From Sphingomonas albertensis (GTDB taxonomy: Bacteria; Pseudomonadota; Alphaproteobacteria; Sphingomonadales; Sphingomonadaceae), in contig NZ_JACONT010000032.1 of assembly GCF_014358075.1 (NCBI RefSeq), forward strand, positions 1-47,869: a stretch of 47,869 bases of DNA, in the 5' to 3' direction. The position numbers and the translations under genes are program-made. The notes below the pieces were generated by a model, which searched no databases, was not told the origin of the DNA, and saw only the letters and a list, made by a program, of their open reading frames with translations. This document shows, one piece after another, positions 8,697-17,741 of this stretch. Positions within the stretch are counted from its first letter, which is position 1. Every line of letters begins with the position of its first letter.

Positions 8697-10132
8697 TGAC
8701 GCGCCATCGCTGGTCGGGTGCGCTCGTCCTGCTGCTCGTCGCCTTCGCGATCCGCGGCCCGTTCTTCGGCAACCCGGTGATCCATAGCGACGAGCAATTC
8801 TACCTGCTGGTCGGCGATCGCCTGCTGCAGGGCGCATGGCCGTTCGTCGATATCTTCGATCGCAAGCCGGTCGGGCTGTTTCTGATCTTCGCCGCTATCC
8901 GCAGCGTCGGCGGCGACGGCGTGCTGATGTACCAACTCGCCGCGACGCTGGTCGCCGCGGGCACCGCATGGCTCGTCGGTCGGATCGTCGACCGCCTCTC
9001 CCCCAACAGCGCCAGCCCGATCGCAAGCCTGGGCGCGGGGGTGATCTATCTCGTCTGGATCATCGTGTTCGACGGTGCGGGCGGACAATCGGCGATATGG
9101 GGCAACGCCCTGATGGCGGCGGCGGCGCTGCTGGTGCTCGATACGACGCGCGACCAGCGGCATATCAGCCTGCGCGGCGCAGGGGCGATGCTGCTGATCG
9201 GCATCGCGATGCAGATCAAGTACACCGCCATGTTCGAGGGAATCTTCTTCGGTCTGACGCTGCTGTTGACCGCACACCGCGATGGCCGATCGATCGGCCG
9301 GCTGGCCGCCGACGCCGGCCTGTGGATCGGCGCCGCGCTGCTGCCGACCGCGCTCGCCTGGGCCGTCTATGCCGCCGCCGGCCACGGCGATGCCTTCGTC
9401 TTCGCCAATTTCCTTTCGATCTTCGGCCAGCAGGACGACGACACGCTCTGGTCCAATATCCTGAAGCTGATCGGCGGCATCGGCCTGAGCTTGCCGCTCG
9501 GCTGGCTGGCGTGGCGCGGCCGACGCGCCGGCGGCTTCGCGCTCGGATGGGTCGCCGCCGCGGTGATCGCGATCCTGATCATGCACACGTTCGAGCTGCT
9601 CTACATGCTGCCACTCGCGCTGCCGCTGTCGGTCGCCGCCGGCACGGGACTTGCCGGGCCGACCGTCCGCACGACCATATTTCGCCTTGCCGCCATACTC
9701 GTGTTCGGCGCGCTCGCCGCGACCATCCTGACGAGCGTCCGCGTCGGACGGCGCGGCAACGCACGGCAGATCGCCCAACTCGTCCAGCTGATCGGCCAGC
9801 AACCGCGCGGCTGCATGTTCGCCTATGGCAGCGAACCGATCCTCTACTTCCTCACCCGATCCTGCCTGCCGACGCCCTATATCTTCCGCAGCCATCTGGG
9901 CCAGACGACCGAGTCGCATGGGACGGGGATCGATCCGGTCGCCGAAGTCACGCGGTTGCTCGCGGCCCGTCCGGGCGTGATCGTCGTGCGCGCGCCCAAA
10001 CCCAGCACGAACCTCGCGGCCCAGGCGCTGGTCGTTCGCGCGATCGCCGCGCGCTATAGGCTGGTCGGCTCGGTGAAGATCGGCCAGTTGCCCCAGAGCG
10101 TCTATCGCCTGCGGACCGACGCTCGCCGCTGA
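8696..10132 (+). CDS. GT-C family (GT39/ArnT-like) membrane glycosyltransferase
   Basis: A 478-residue polytopic membrane protein with about ten hydrophobic segments between residues 8 and 365 and a soluble C-terminal tail. The acidic pair in the first periplasmic loop (HSDEQFYL, Asp32-Glu33), followed by IFDRKPVGLF, is typical of GT-C enzymes that use polyprenyl-phosphate sugars. The acceptor is unknown. The start is the ATG at 8696 overlapping the protease stop; an open frame continues upstream to 6971, but only as antisense-like, Arg-rich sequence overlapping the protease gene. It converges with the small membrane protein gene downstream. Confidence 0.88.
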   Translation: MTRHRWSGALVLLLVAFAIRGPFFGNPVIHSDEQFYLLVGDRLLQGAWPFVDIFDRKPVGLFLIFAAIRSVGGDGVLMYQLAATLVAAGTAWLVGRIVDRLSPNSASPIASLGAGVIYLVWIIVFDGAGGQSAIWGNALMAAAALLVLDTTRDQRHISLRGAGAMLLIGIAMQIKYTAMFEGIFFGLTLLLTAHRDGRSIGRLAADAGLWIGAALLPTALAWAVYAAAGHGDAFVFANFLSIFGQQDDDTLWSNILKLIGGIGLSLPLGWLAWRGRRAGGFALGWVAAAVIAILIMHTFELLYMLPLALPLSVAAGTGLAGPTVRTTIFRLAAILVFGALAATILTSVRVGRRGNARQIAQLVQLIGQQPRGCMFAYGSEPILYFLTRSCLPTPYIFRSHLGQTTESHGTGIDPVAEVTRLLAARPGVIVVRAPKPSTNLAAQALVVRAIAARYRLVGSVKIGQLPQSVYRLRTDARR

Positions 10133-10145
10133 CGGCGCTGGGGGC

Positions 10146-10331
10146 TCAGGTCTTGAACGCCAGCCCGACCGTGACGGCCAATGCGATCAGCGCGAGTACC
10201 TGCACGGTCGGCCAGTCTACCCAGCCGACCGAATCCGGATCGCGCCGCCGTCGCCGGCGTCGCTCGCCGAGCCCGGCGACGACCGCCAGCGCGGCCAAGC
10301 CGCCGCTCGCACTCCACAACACCGGCCCCAT
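10146..10331 (-). CDS. Small membrane protein downstream of phaR
   Basis: A 61-residue frame with two hydrophobic segments (about 3-22 and 44-60) separated by a very basic stretch (GERRRRRRRDPDS). It starts 16 bp after the phaR stop on the same strand, which supports co-transcription. No family is recognised. It may be real because the hydrophobic pattern is clean and the spacing operon-like, but its small size and high-GC context leave doubt. Confidence 0.55.
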   Translation of the reverse strand: MGPVLWSASGGLAALAVVAGLGERRRRRRRDPDSVGWVDWPTVQVLALIALAVTVGLAFKT

Positions 10332-10347
10332 CGTTCAGCCCGATCCG

Positions 10348-10884
10348 TCAGCCGAGCTTCTCGACCTTTTCCTGCAATTTGGCGAGTTCGGTGCGCAGGG
10401 CCGCGATCTCGTCGTCCTTGCTGGCGGCGGGTGCGGGCGTGGCCGGGTTTATCGCCTGCGCGGCGACGTCGAACATCGCGAGATTGCGCTTGGCGAGATC
10501 GGCGAACGGCGAGTTCGCGAACGCACCCTCGACCGCGGACTTGAACTGATCGTGGTTGCGACGAAAGCTGTCCATCGACGCCTCGAGATAGCCCGGCACC
10601 ATTGTCTGCATCGAGTCGCCGTACATCGAGATCAGCTGGCGCAGGAAGTTCACCGGCATCATCGTCTCGCCGCGGCTCTCCTCCTCCATGATGATCTGGG
10701 TGAGGACGTTGTGCGTGATGTCCTCATCCGTCTTCGCGTCGACCACCTTGAAGTCGCGGCCCTCGCGGGTCATCGTCGCGAGATGGTCGAGCGTGATGTA
10801 GGATGAAGTCTCGGTGTTATAGAGCCGCCGATTGGCGTATTTCTTGATGATGACGATTCCGTCGGCAGCCGGTTGCTTCTTCAT
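10348..10884 (-). CDS. phaR: PhaR: polyhydroxyalkanoate synthesis regulator
   Basis: A 178-residue protein. The N-terminal DNA-binding domain (about 10-70) has the hallmark IIKKYANRRLYNTETSSYITL, followed by the PHA-accumulation regulator domain (ITHNVLTQIIMEEES, then MPVNFLRQLISMYGDSMQ). The C-terminus (155-178) is a predicted coiled coil. PhaR proteins bind PHA granules and repress phasin and PHA genes when polymer is absent. The start ATG has GGGGGA just upstream. Its 5' end is only 14 bp from the annotated start of the divergent hydrolase, so its promoter must overlap that reading frame. Confidence 0.95.
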   Translation of the reverse strand: MKKQPAADGIVIIKKYANRRLYNTETSSYITLDHLATMTREGRDFKVVDAKTDEDITHNVLTQIIMEEESRGETMMPVNFLRQLISMYGDSMQTMVPGYLEASMDSFRRNHDQFKSAVEGAFANSPFADLAKRNLAMFDVAAQAINPATPAPAASKDDEIAALRTELAKLQEKVEKLG

Positions 10885-10898
10885 GGATCCCCCGTCTT

Positions 10899-11957
10899 AT
10901 GTTTGAAACGGAGGCTACAGTCTTTGATGACGCACCGCAACAAGGTCCGAGGCCCTTACCCTTGTTCCTCAGCGTGCTGCGCAGCGAAACCGCGGCATCG
11001 CCCGAACGGATGGCCCGCGCACTAGCCGGATTGCGCGCGTATCAGGGTGCGCCGCGAGAGAAGCGCCCCGATCCGATGCCTGCGGTTCACCGTGCGGGGC
11101 GGGTGTCGTTGCGCGACTATGGCTGCGGTGGACGACCCGTGGTGTTCGTCCCATCGCTCATAAATCCGCCCGATATCCTCGATCATTCGCCCGAGTCTTC
11201 GCTGTTGCGGTGGATCGCGGCGCAGGGATTCCATGCGTGGCTGGTCGACTGGGGATCGCCCGGCAGCGCCGACCGCGACCTCGATCTGGCGGCGCATGTC
11301 GAGCGGCTGCTAGTGCCGTTGCTACGGGCGCTGGACGAACCGCCGGTGCTGGTCGGCTATTGCCTCGGCGGCACGCTCGCGCTCGGTGCAGCTGCGATCA
11401 CCCCCGTTGCGGGGGTCGCGACGATCGCCGCGCCGTGGCACTTCGCGGGCTATGGCGAGGGTCGGTCCGCGCTTGCCGCCACCTGGGCAGCAGTCCAGCC
11501 CGCCGCGGCGATGCTCGGCGTGCTGCCGATGGAAGTCCTGCAAGCCGGATTCTGGCAACTCGACCCGGCACGGACCATCGCCAAATACGAAACGTTCGCC
11601 GACGTCCCCCCCGACAGCGACCAATCGCGCGCGTTCGTCAGGCTCGAGGACTGGGCCAACGCCGGCGCCCCCCTCCCCTACGCCGCCGCCGCGTCGCTGT
11701 TCGAGGACTGCATCGCCAACGACCTCCCCGGCAAAGGGCGGTGGGTCATCGCCGGTACCGTGGTCGCCCCGCTCGCGCTCGCTTGCCCCAAGGTCGAGTT
11801 CGTCTCGCTCAGCGACCGCATCGTCCCCGCCGCCACCGCGATCGGCCTCGCCGACCGCCGCGACCTCGGCGCCGGCCATGTCGGCATGATCGTCGGGCGC
11901 AGCGCGCGTCCGCGCTTGTGGGAACCGCTAGTCAACTGGATCGCCGGGCTTGCCTGA
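10899..11957 (+). CDS. PhaC-like alpha/beta hydrolase
   Basis: A 352-residue alpha/beta hydrolase resembling the catalytic half of PHA synthases. The nucleophile elbow is GYCLGG with Cys155 instead of Ser, as in PhaC. The acid is probably Asp306 (LSDRIVP) and the base His327 (GAGHVGM); FVPSLINPPDILD and VDWGSPG also match the family. It is much shorter than class I PhaC (about 570-600) and lacks the long N-terminal domain, so it may be a short synthase-like protein or a depolymerising/thioester hydrolase. The ATG at 10899 leaves only 14 bp to the divergent phaR start; the true start may be downstream (for example TTG at 10962 or GTG at 10974). Confidence 0.85.
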   Translation: MFETEATVFDDAPQQGPRPLPLFLSVLRSETAASPERMARALAGLRAYQGAPREKRPDPMPAVHRAGRVSLRDYGCGGRPVVFVPSLINPPDILDHSPESSLLRWIAAQGFHAWLVDWGSPGSADRDLDLAAHVERLLVPLLRALDEPPVLVGYCLGGTLALGAAAITPVAGVATIAAPWHFAGYGEGRSALAATWAAVQPAAAMLGVLPMEVLQAGFWQLDPARTIAKYETFADVPPDSDQSRAFVRLEDWANAGAPLPYAAAASLFEDCIANDLPGKGRWVIAGTVVAPLALACPKVEFVSLSDRIVPAATAIGLADRRDLGAGHVGMIVGRSARPRLWEPLVNWIAGLA

Positions 11958-11990
11958 CCTACATGGGGTCCAACCATAGAGGACCCTGAC

Positions 11991-13178
11991 ATGACCGATC
12001 TCAACCCGAACGACGTCGTCATCACCGCCGCCAAGCGCACCCCCGTTGGCAGCTTCCTCGGCGCGTTTGCCACCACGCCCGCGCACGAACTCGGCCGCAT
12101 CGCAATCGAAGCCGCGCTCGAACAGGCGGGCGTCGCCGGCGAAGACGTCTCCGAAGTCATCCTCGGCCAGGTCCTCACCGCCGCCCAGGGTCAGAACCCC
12201 GCGCGCCAGGCGTCGATGGCAGCCGGCGTGCCGAAGGAAATCCCCGCCTGGGGCGTCAACCAGGTCTGCGGCTCGGGACTCCGGGCGGTCGCACTCGCAG
12301 CCCAGGCGATCCAGACCGGCGACGCGACCATCGTCGTCGCCGGCGGGCAGGAGTCGATGTCGCTGTCCGCGCACGCGCAATCGATCCGCGGCGGCCAGAA
12401 AATGGGCAATCTCAGCCTCGTCGACACGATGGTTAGCGACGGCCTGACCGACGTCTTCAACGGCTATCACATGGGCATCACCGCCGAGAACCTCGCCGAG
12501 CAATACCAGGTCACGCGCGGCGAACAGGACGCCTTCTCGGTCGCCTCGCAGAACAAAGCCGAGGCCGCGCGCGCCTCCGGCCGCTTCAAGGACGAGATCG
12601 CACCGGTCACGATCAAGGGCCGCAAGGGCGACACCGTCGTCGCCGACGATGAATACATCCGCGCCGGCGCAACGATCGAAAGCGTCTCGGGCGTGAAGCC
12701 GGCATTCAAGAAGGACGGCACGGTCACCGCGGCGAACGCGAGCGGCCTTAACGACGGCGCCGCCGCGCTGGTGATGATGCGCCGCGACGAAGCCGAACGC
12801 CGCGGCTCGCCGATCCTCGCGACGATCAAGAGCTGGGCGTCGGCCGGCGTCGACCCGTCGGTGATGGGCATCGGCCCTGTCCCAGCGACCAAGCGCGCGC
12901 TGGAGAAGGCCGGCTGGACGCTCGCCGATCTCGACCTGATCGAAGCCAACGAAGCCTTCGCCGCGCAGGCGCTGTCGGTCGGCAAGGAACTCGGCTGGGA
13001 CGCGAGCAAGGTCAACGTCAACGGCGGCGCGATCGCGATCGGCCACCCAATCGGCGCGAGCGGCGCGCGCGTCCTGACGACGCTGATCTACGAGATGCAG
13101 AAGCGCGACGCGAAGAAGGGTCTGGCGACGCTGTGCATCGGCGGCGGCATGGGGATCGCGATGTGTCTGGAACGGTAA
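11991..13178 (+). CDS. phaA: Acetyl-CoA C-acetyltransferase (thiolase)
   Basis: A 395-residue thiolase II. Catalytic residues are all visible: Cys93 (NQVCGSG), His352 ([10 protein letters not shown]) and Cys382 (LCIGGGMG). It condenses two acetyl-CoA to acetoacetyl-CoA, the first step of PHB synthesis, or runs in reverse in degradation. The ATG is preceded by AGAGGA. Location directly after phaR and a PhaC-like gene favours a PHA role, so the symbol phaA is inferred from context; atoB would fit the sequence equally well. No phaB reductase is in the window. Confidence 0.93.
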   Translation: MTDLNPNDVVITAAKRTPVGSFLGAFATTPAHELGRIAIEAALEQAGVAGEDVSEVILGQVLTAAQGQNPARQASMAAGVPKEIPAWGVNQVCGSGLRAVALAAQAIQTGDATIVVAGGQESMSLSAHAQSIRGGQKMGNLSLVDTMVSDGLTDVFNGYHMGITAENLAEQYQVTRGEQDAFSVASQNKAEAARASGRFKDEIAPVTIKGRKGDTVVADDEYIRAGATIESVSGVKPAFKKDGTVTAANASGLNDGAAALVMMRRDEAERRGSPILATIKSWASAGVDPSVMGIGPVPATKRALEKAGWTLADLDLIEANEAFAAQALSVGKELGWDASKVNVNGGAIAIGHPIGASGARVLTTLIYEMQKRDAKKGLATLCIGGGMGIAMCLER

Positions 13179-13230
13179 CCCATGTTAAGTCACGGGATTA
13201 TAATAACTATAGCAGCAAGCTTGTCGAATT

Positions 13231-13246
13231 GTGACGATTTTGTCAC
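13231..13246. promoter_or_regulatory. Palindrome GTGAC-N6-GTCAC upstream of TonB receptor
   Basis: A perfect 5-bp inverted repeat with 6-bp centre, about 120 bp upstream of the receptor start, in an AT-richer island. It could be an operator for a dimeric regulator; no regulator gene adjoins it. Confidence 0.35.
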
Positions 13247-13353
13247 GTTGAGTAACAATCCGATACCCAGAGGTGCACGGACCTGAACGCAGGCTTGCCA
13301 GTCGCCGCCATTAACGGCTGTATATACCCCATAACGGCAAAATTGCCGATAAC

Positions 13354-13359
13354 GGGGGA
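13354..13359 (+). promoter_or_regulatory. Ribosome binding site supporting the TTG start of the TonB receptor
   Basis: GGGGGA ends 6 nt before the TTG at 13366. No ATG or GTG lies in a better position, and the protein reads as a signal peptide from this TTG. Confidence 0.6.
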
Positions 13360-13365
13360 CTGTAA

Positions 13366-16300
13366 TTGTCTAGAACACGGGACTTTCTATCCGCGACGAT
13401 CCTGGCAACCGGCGCGGTAATGCTGCCGGCGGTGGCCTTTGCGCAGACTGCGCCTTCGGCCACTGACGGCACGGTCATGGAGACGGGCACGCAAGTCGCA
13501 GCAGAAGCCGCCGCTGCGTCTGAAAACGATGCGATCGTCGTGACCGGGTCGCGCATTGCCCGTCCGAACCTCGATTCGCCCTCGCCGATCACCTCCCTCA
13601 GCATCCAGGAGCTGACGCAGACCGGCGAAGTCTCGCTTGGCGATACGCTGAACAAGCTGCCGTCGCTGCGGGCGACGTTCAGCGGATCGAACTCGACGCG
13701 CTTCATCGGCACGGCCGGTATCAACGCTCTCGATCTGCGCGGCCTGGGTACCAACCGGACGCTCGTGCTGGTCAACGGCCGCCGTCACGTGACCTCGACT
13801 CCTGGTGAGAGCCGTGTCGACGTCAACACGATTCCGGTCGACCTGACCGAGCGCGTCGACGTCGTGACCGGCGGCAACTCGGCAGTCTATGGTTCCGATG
13901 CCGTCGCAGGCGCCGTGAACTTCGTCCTGAAGCGTGACTTTGAAGGCCTGCGTCTTCGTGGCCAGAGCGGTGTCACGTCGCGCGGCGATCGCCCTTCGTA
14001 TTTCGGCAGCCTGACGGGCGGCAAGAACTTCGGGGAAGGTCGCGGCAACATTGCCGCATCGGTCGAATACAGTGAATCGGACGCGCTCTATTTCACCGAT
14101 CGCAGCCGCTATAGCACGACCGGCCGTCGCCAGTTCAACCTGACCGAGAACGTATTGAACGAGCCGGGTATCGGCAACGGCGTTCCCGATACGACCTTCC
14201 TGACCAACGTCCGCAACATCGCCATTTCGGAAGGCGGCGCTATCACGTCGGCATGCCCGGCCGCTGTGGCCGGCAACGCTGCCGTCGCTGCCCGCCGTGC
14301 CTTCAACTGCACCGGCGAGAACAGCAACACGGGCGCCCCGCTGGGTCGCGTGTTCGTGTTCGACAATTCGGGCAACCTCGTGCCGAACAACGTCGTAAAG
14401 GACTTCCGTCCGTTCGGTTCGGGCAATGCGATCGGTGGCCTCGGGTCCTCGCAACGCCTGACCGGTCAGTTGCAGCCGGGCATAAAGCGCTATTCGGCAA
14501 ACCTACTGGCGCATTACGACGTCTCGGACGCGTTCCGTCCGTTCGTCGAGGCAAAATATGTCCGCGTCGACGCGATCCAGGAAGGCCAGCCGACCTTCCT
14601 GCAGGGCACGCTGCCCGCGATCTACAACGTCAACAATCCGTTCCTGAATGCCCAAGCCCGCTCGGTGCTCGCCCAGACGCTGGCACCCGGCGCGACGACG
14701 TTCCAGGCGCAGCGCATCAACGTCGACTTCGGTGCGCGTGGCGAAAACCATCGCCGCGAAACCTATCGTATCGTTGCGGGCGTCGAGGGCACGTTCAACA
14801 GCGACTGGCGCTATGAGGTCGCGTTCAACTACGGTCACCTCGATACGTTCTACGCGACCCAGGGCAACGTAAACATCCAGAAGTTCAGGAACTCGCAGGA
14901 TGCGGTCCGCAACGCTGGTGGCAACATCGTCTGCGGCATCAACGCCGACGCGAGCACGGCCAATGACGACGCAAGCTGCGTTCCCGTCAACCTGTTCGGT
15001 CAGGGTGCACCGAGCGCCTCGGCGCTGAACTATTTCGTCGTGAACTCGACCCGCCGCCAGAAGGCCGACCAGTATGACGCGACCGCGTTCGTATCGGGCG
15101 ATCTTTCGCAGCTGTTCGAACTGCCGGGCGGCCCGATCGCGTTCTCGATCGGTGGCGAATATCGTCGCGAGACGTCCTATTCGGCATTCGACGACGTGAC
15201 GCGGAGCGGTGCGACTTTCCTGAACGCCATTCCGATCTTCGACCCGCCAGCGCAGGTCGTGAAGGAAGCGTACGGCGAAATTCGCATTCCGCTGCTCAAG
15301 GACGTGCCGTTCTTCCAGGAACTGACGATCGATGGTGCCGGCCGCGTTTCGGACTACAACATCGGTGCAACCGGCACGGTGTATTCGTACAACGCCGGCC
15401 TGACCTGGTCGCCAGTCCGCGACATCCGCGTTCGCGGCAGCTATGCCCGCTCGGTTCGGGCACCGACGCAGGGGGATCTGTTCTCGGCACCGAGCCAGAC
15501 CTTCCTCAACGGCCTGGTCGATCCCTGCAGCCAGAACAATATCCGCAACGGGCCGAACCGTGCGGCTAACTGCGCAGCCGCAGGCGTTCCGACGACCCAG
15601 ACGTTCAATGGCATCACGGAGCCGTTCACCAACGTTCCGACCTCCGGCATCAGCGGTCTGAACGGCAGCAATCCCAATCTGCGCGAGGAAACCGCAGACA
15701 GCTTTACTGGCGGTCTCATCCTGCAGCCCAGCATGATCCCGGGCCTTACGCTGTCGGTCGACTACTACAACATCAAGATCACCAACGTGATCTTCGCGCT
15801 GGCGCCACAGACGATCATCAACCAGTGCTACGACAGCCCAAGCGGTATCAACAACCAGTATTGCGCGGCATTGACGCGTAACCCCAACGGCACCTTCGCC
15901 GGGCAGACCGGTGTCACCAATGGTGGCGCGCAGATCTCATTCCCCGCGACCGGACAGTCGTTCCTGTCGGGTCCATTCAACTTTGCTAAGCAGAAGACAT
16001 CCGGTGTCGATGCCGATCTGAGCTACAGCCATAATGTTGGCGGCGCGAAGGTAACGTTGCGTGGTATCGTCAGTTACCTGATCAACCGCGACAACTATAC
16101 GGACATCAACACCCCAAGCTTCATCGACCAGCAGAAGTTCGAAGTCGGGGATCCGGAATGGTCGGGTTCGTTCACGGCAAATGTCGACTTCGGCGTGTTC
16201 GACCTGAACTACAACTTCCGTTACGTCGGCAAGCAGACGGTCGCTGTCGAGTATGAGACGCAGAACTCGGTCCAGGGTCGCCCGGCCCGCGATCCCGATG

Positions 16301-16506
16301 CGTTCCCGTTCACCTTCTATCCGGACGTGACCTACCACAACCTCCGCGTCGGCGCGGACGTCACGGACAAGTTCCGCTTCTATGCCGGCATGGACAACGT
16401 GTTCGATCGCCAGCCACCCTACGACATCACTGGCACTACCGGTGCGCAGGGCATCTACGAGAATGTCGGCCGCTTCATGTACGCAGGCTTCGAAGCCAAG
16501 TTCTGA
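13366..16506 (+). CDS. TonB-dependent outer-membrane receptor (TTG start)
   Basis: A 1046-residue receptor. The signal peptide (1 to about 26, ending AVAFAQ) is followed by a TonB box-like stretch (DAIVVTGSRI, about 56-65), the plug domain (ITSLSIQELTQTGEVSLGDTLNKLP; DLRGLGTNRTLVLVNGRR; VDVVTGGNSAVYGSDAVAGAVNFVLKR) and a long beta-barrel ending in Phe as expected for outer-membrane proteins. The TTG at 13366 is favoured by GGGGGA six bases upstream and because the next Met (residue 19) would destroy the signal peptide. These large receptors import glycans, siderophores or other bulky ligands; the ligand is not evident. A strong terminator follows. Confidence 0.92.
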   Translation: MSRTRDFLSATILATGAVMLPAVAFAQTAPSATDGTVMETGTQVAAEAAAASENDAIVVTGSRIARPNLDSPSPITSLSIQELTQTGEVSLGDTLNKLPSLRATFSGSNSTRFIGTAGINALDLRGLGTNRTLVLVNGRRHVTSTPGESRVDVNTIPVDLTERVDVVTGGNSAVYGSDAVAGAVNFVLKRDFEGLRLRGQSGVTSRGDRPSYFGSLTGGKNFGEGRGNIAASVEYSESDALYFTDRSRYSTTGRRQFNLTENVLNEPGIGNGVPDTTFLTNVRNIAISEGGAITSACPAAVAGNAAVAARRAFNCTGENSNTGAPLGRVFVFDNSGNLVPNNVVKDFRPFGSGNAIGGLGSSQRLTGQLQPGIKRYSANLLAHYDVSDAFRPFVEAKYVRVDAIQEGQPTFLQGTLPAIYNVNNPFLNAQARSVLAQTLAPGATTFQAQRINVDFGARGENHRRETYRIVAGVEGTFNSDWRYEVAFNYGHLDTFYATQGNVNIQKFRNSQDAVRNAGGNIVCGINADASTANDDASCVPVNLFGQGAPSASALNYFVVNSTRRQKADQYDATAFVSGDLSQLFELPGGPIAFSIGGEYRRETSYSAFDDVTRSGATFLNAIPIFDPPAQVVKEAYGEIRIPLLKDVPFFQELTIDGAGRVSDYNIGATGTVYSYNAGLTWSPVRDIRVRGSYARSVRAPTQGDLFSAPSQTFLNGLVDPCSQNNIRNGPNRAANCAAAGVPTTQTFNGITEPFTNVPTSGISGLNGSNPNLREETADSFTGGLILQPSMIPGLTLSVDYYNIKITNVIFALAPQTIINQCYDSPSGINNQYCAALTRNPNGTFAGQTGVTNGGAQISFPATGQSFLSGPFNFAKQKTSGVDADLSYSHNVGGAKVTLRGIVSYLINRDNYTDINTPSFIDQQKFEVGDPEWSGSFTANVDFGVFDLNYNFRYVGKQTVAVEYETQNSVQGRPARDPDAFPFTFYPDVTYHNLRVGADVTDKFRFYAGMDNVFDRQPPYDITGTTGAQGIYENVGRFMYAGFEAKF

Positions 16507-16525
16507 TCCAGCGATCTACCAACTG

Positions 16526-16560
16526 AAAAAGGCCGCTCCTCACGGGGCGGCCTTTTTTTT
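16526..16560 (+). terminator. Rho-independent terminator of the TonB receptor gene
   Basis: A run of A, then GGCCGCTCC, a short loop and GGGGCGGCC followed by eight T. The A-run on the other side lets it also act for the convergent alanine racemase gene. Confidence 0.93.
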
Positions 16561-16612
16561 ACTTGATACGATAACGATATTAGCGGAACCGTGGTGCGCC
16601 GTAGTCTTCGCG

Positions 16613-17647
16613 TCAGTTCCACATGCGCGAATAGCGGCGGCCGAGACTTGTCAGCAGTTCGTATTGCGACATCCCCGATAACGCAGCCGCTTCGGGCAAG
16701 GCGAAGTCGAGCGTGACCCATGCTCCTTCGGAAGCCGCCGGCATCTTGGTCACGTCGATCGCCACGAGGTCCATCGATACGCGGCCGATCACGGGCATCG
16801 CGATGCCGCCCTTCGATGCGGTTCCGCAGTTCGAGAATCCACGGAAATAGCCGTCGGCATAGCCCAGGTTGACGATCGCCACCTCGGTGTCGGCGGGCGC
16901 GGTCCAGGTTGCGTTGTAGCCGACCGTTTGACCGGCGCTGACCTGGCGACGCTGAAGGATCTGTGCTTCGAGCGTCACCGTCGGCCGGATCACTGCAGCC
17001 AGATCCGCGCGCGGGATGCCGCCGTAAAGCGCCAGGCCCGGGCGGGTCAGGTCAAACGCATACCCGTTGAGCGCGATGCCGGCGGAGTTGGCGAGGCTCA
17101 GGCGTCGTGCTGATGTCGTGCCCGCCAGTGCGGCGAAGCGGTCGCGTTGCACCGCGTTCATCGGCACATCCTCGTCCGCGCACGCCAAGTGGCTCATCAG
17201 TGTCTCGATCGCGAAGCCGTCGAGCAGGCCGTCGGCGATGTCGTCCGCCGACACGCCGAGGCGGTTCATGCCGGTGTCGACCATCACGTCGCACGGGCCG
17301 CCGCCTGCGGCTTTCCAGCGCGCGACCTGAATCGACGTATTGAGGACCGGGCGGGCGAAGCCTGCGGTGGCCGCGGGCATGTCTTCCTCGCGAACGCCGT
17401 GGAGGACGGACACCGTCAGGCCCAATGGGGCGAGTTCGGCGGCTTCCTGCCAGTTCGAGACGAAAAAGTCGCGGCAGCCGGCGTCGGCGAGGCGGCGGGC
17501 GACCTCGATCGCGCCGAGGCCATAGCCGTTCGCCTTGACCGCCGCGCCGCATGCCGCGGTGCCGCTCAGGCGGTCGAGCGTGCGCCAGTTCTGGACGAGG
17601 GCGTCGCCGTCGAGGCGCAGGCGAAGGGGGGCGGGAATGTCGATCAC
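16613..17647 (-). CDS. alr: Alanine racemase
   Basis: A 344-residue fold-type III PLP enzyme interconverting L- and D-alanine for peptidoglycan. The PLP lysine is Lys38 (AAVKANGYGLG) and the second catalytic residue is Tyr244 (TVGYNATW); MVDTGMNRLG and IGRVSMDLVAIDV are also conserved. The start is GTG at 17647 (VIDIPAPL) without an obvious Shine-Dalgarno. Length is slightly below the usual 350-380. It converges with the TonB receptor gene and lies downstream of the btu operon, 94 bp after btuD on the same strand. Confidence 0.95.
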   Translation of the reverse strand: MIDIPAPLRLRLDGDALVQNWRTLDRLSGTAACGAAVKANGYGLGAIEVARRLADAGCRDFFVSNWQEAAELAPLGLTVSVLHGVREEDMPAATAGFARPVLNTSIQVARWKAAGGGPCDVMVDTGMNRLGVSADDIADGLLDGFAIETLMSHLACADEDVPMNAVQRDRFAALAGTTSARRLSLANSAGIALNGYAFDLTRPGLALYGGIPRADLAAVIRPTVTLEAQILQRRQVSAGQTVGYNATWTAPADTEVAIVNLGYADGYFRGFSNCGTASKGGIAMPVIGRVSMDLVAIDVTKMPAASEGAWVTLDFALPEAAALSGMSQYELLTSLGRRYSRMWN

Positions 17648-17741
17648 CCGGCGCGGGATAGTGAACCGGGCCCGGCGCGTCGATGATCTTTCACCCGGCA
17701 GGCCCCGGCTTGGCCCCGATCCACCGGGCGTGTCGCTCGGT

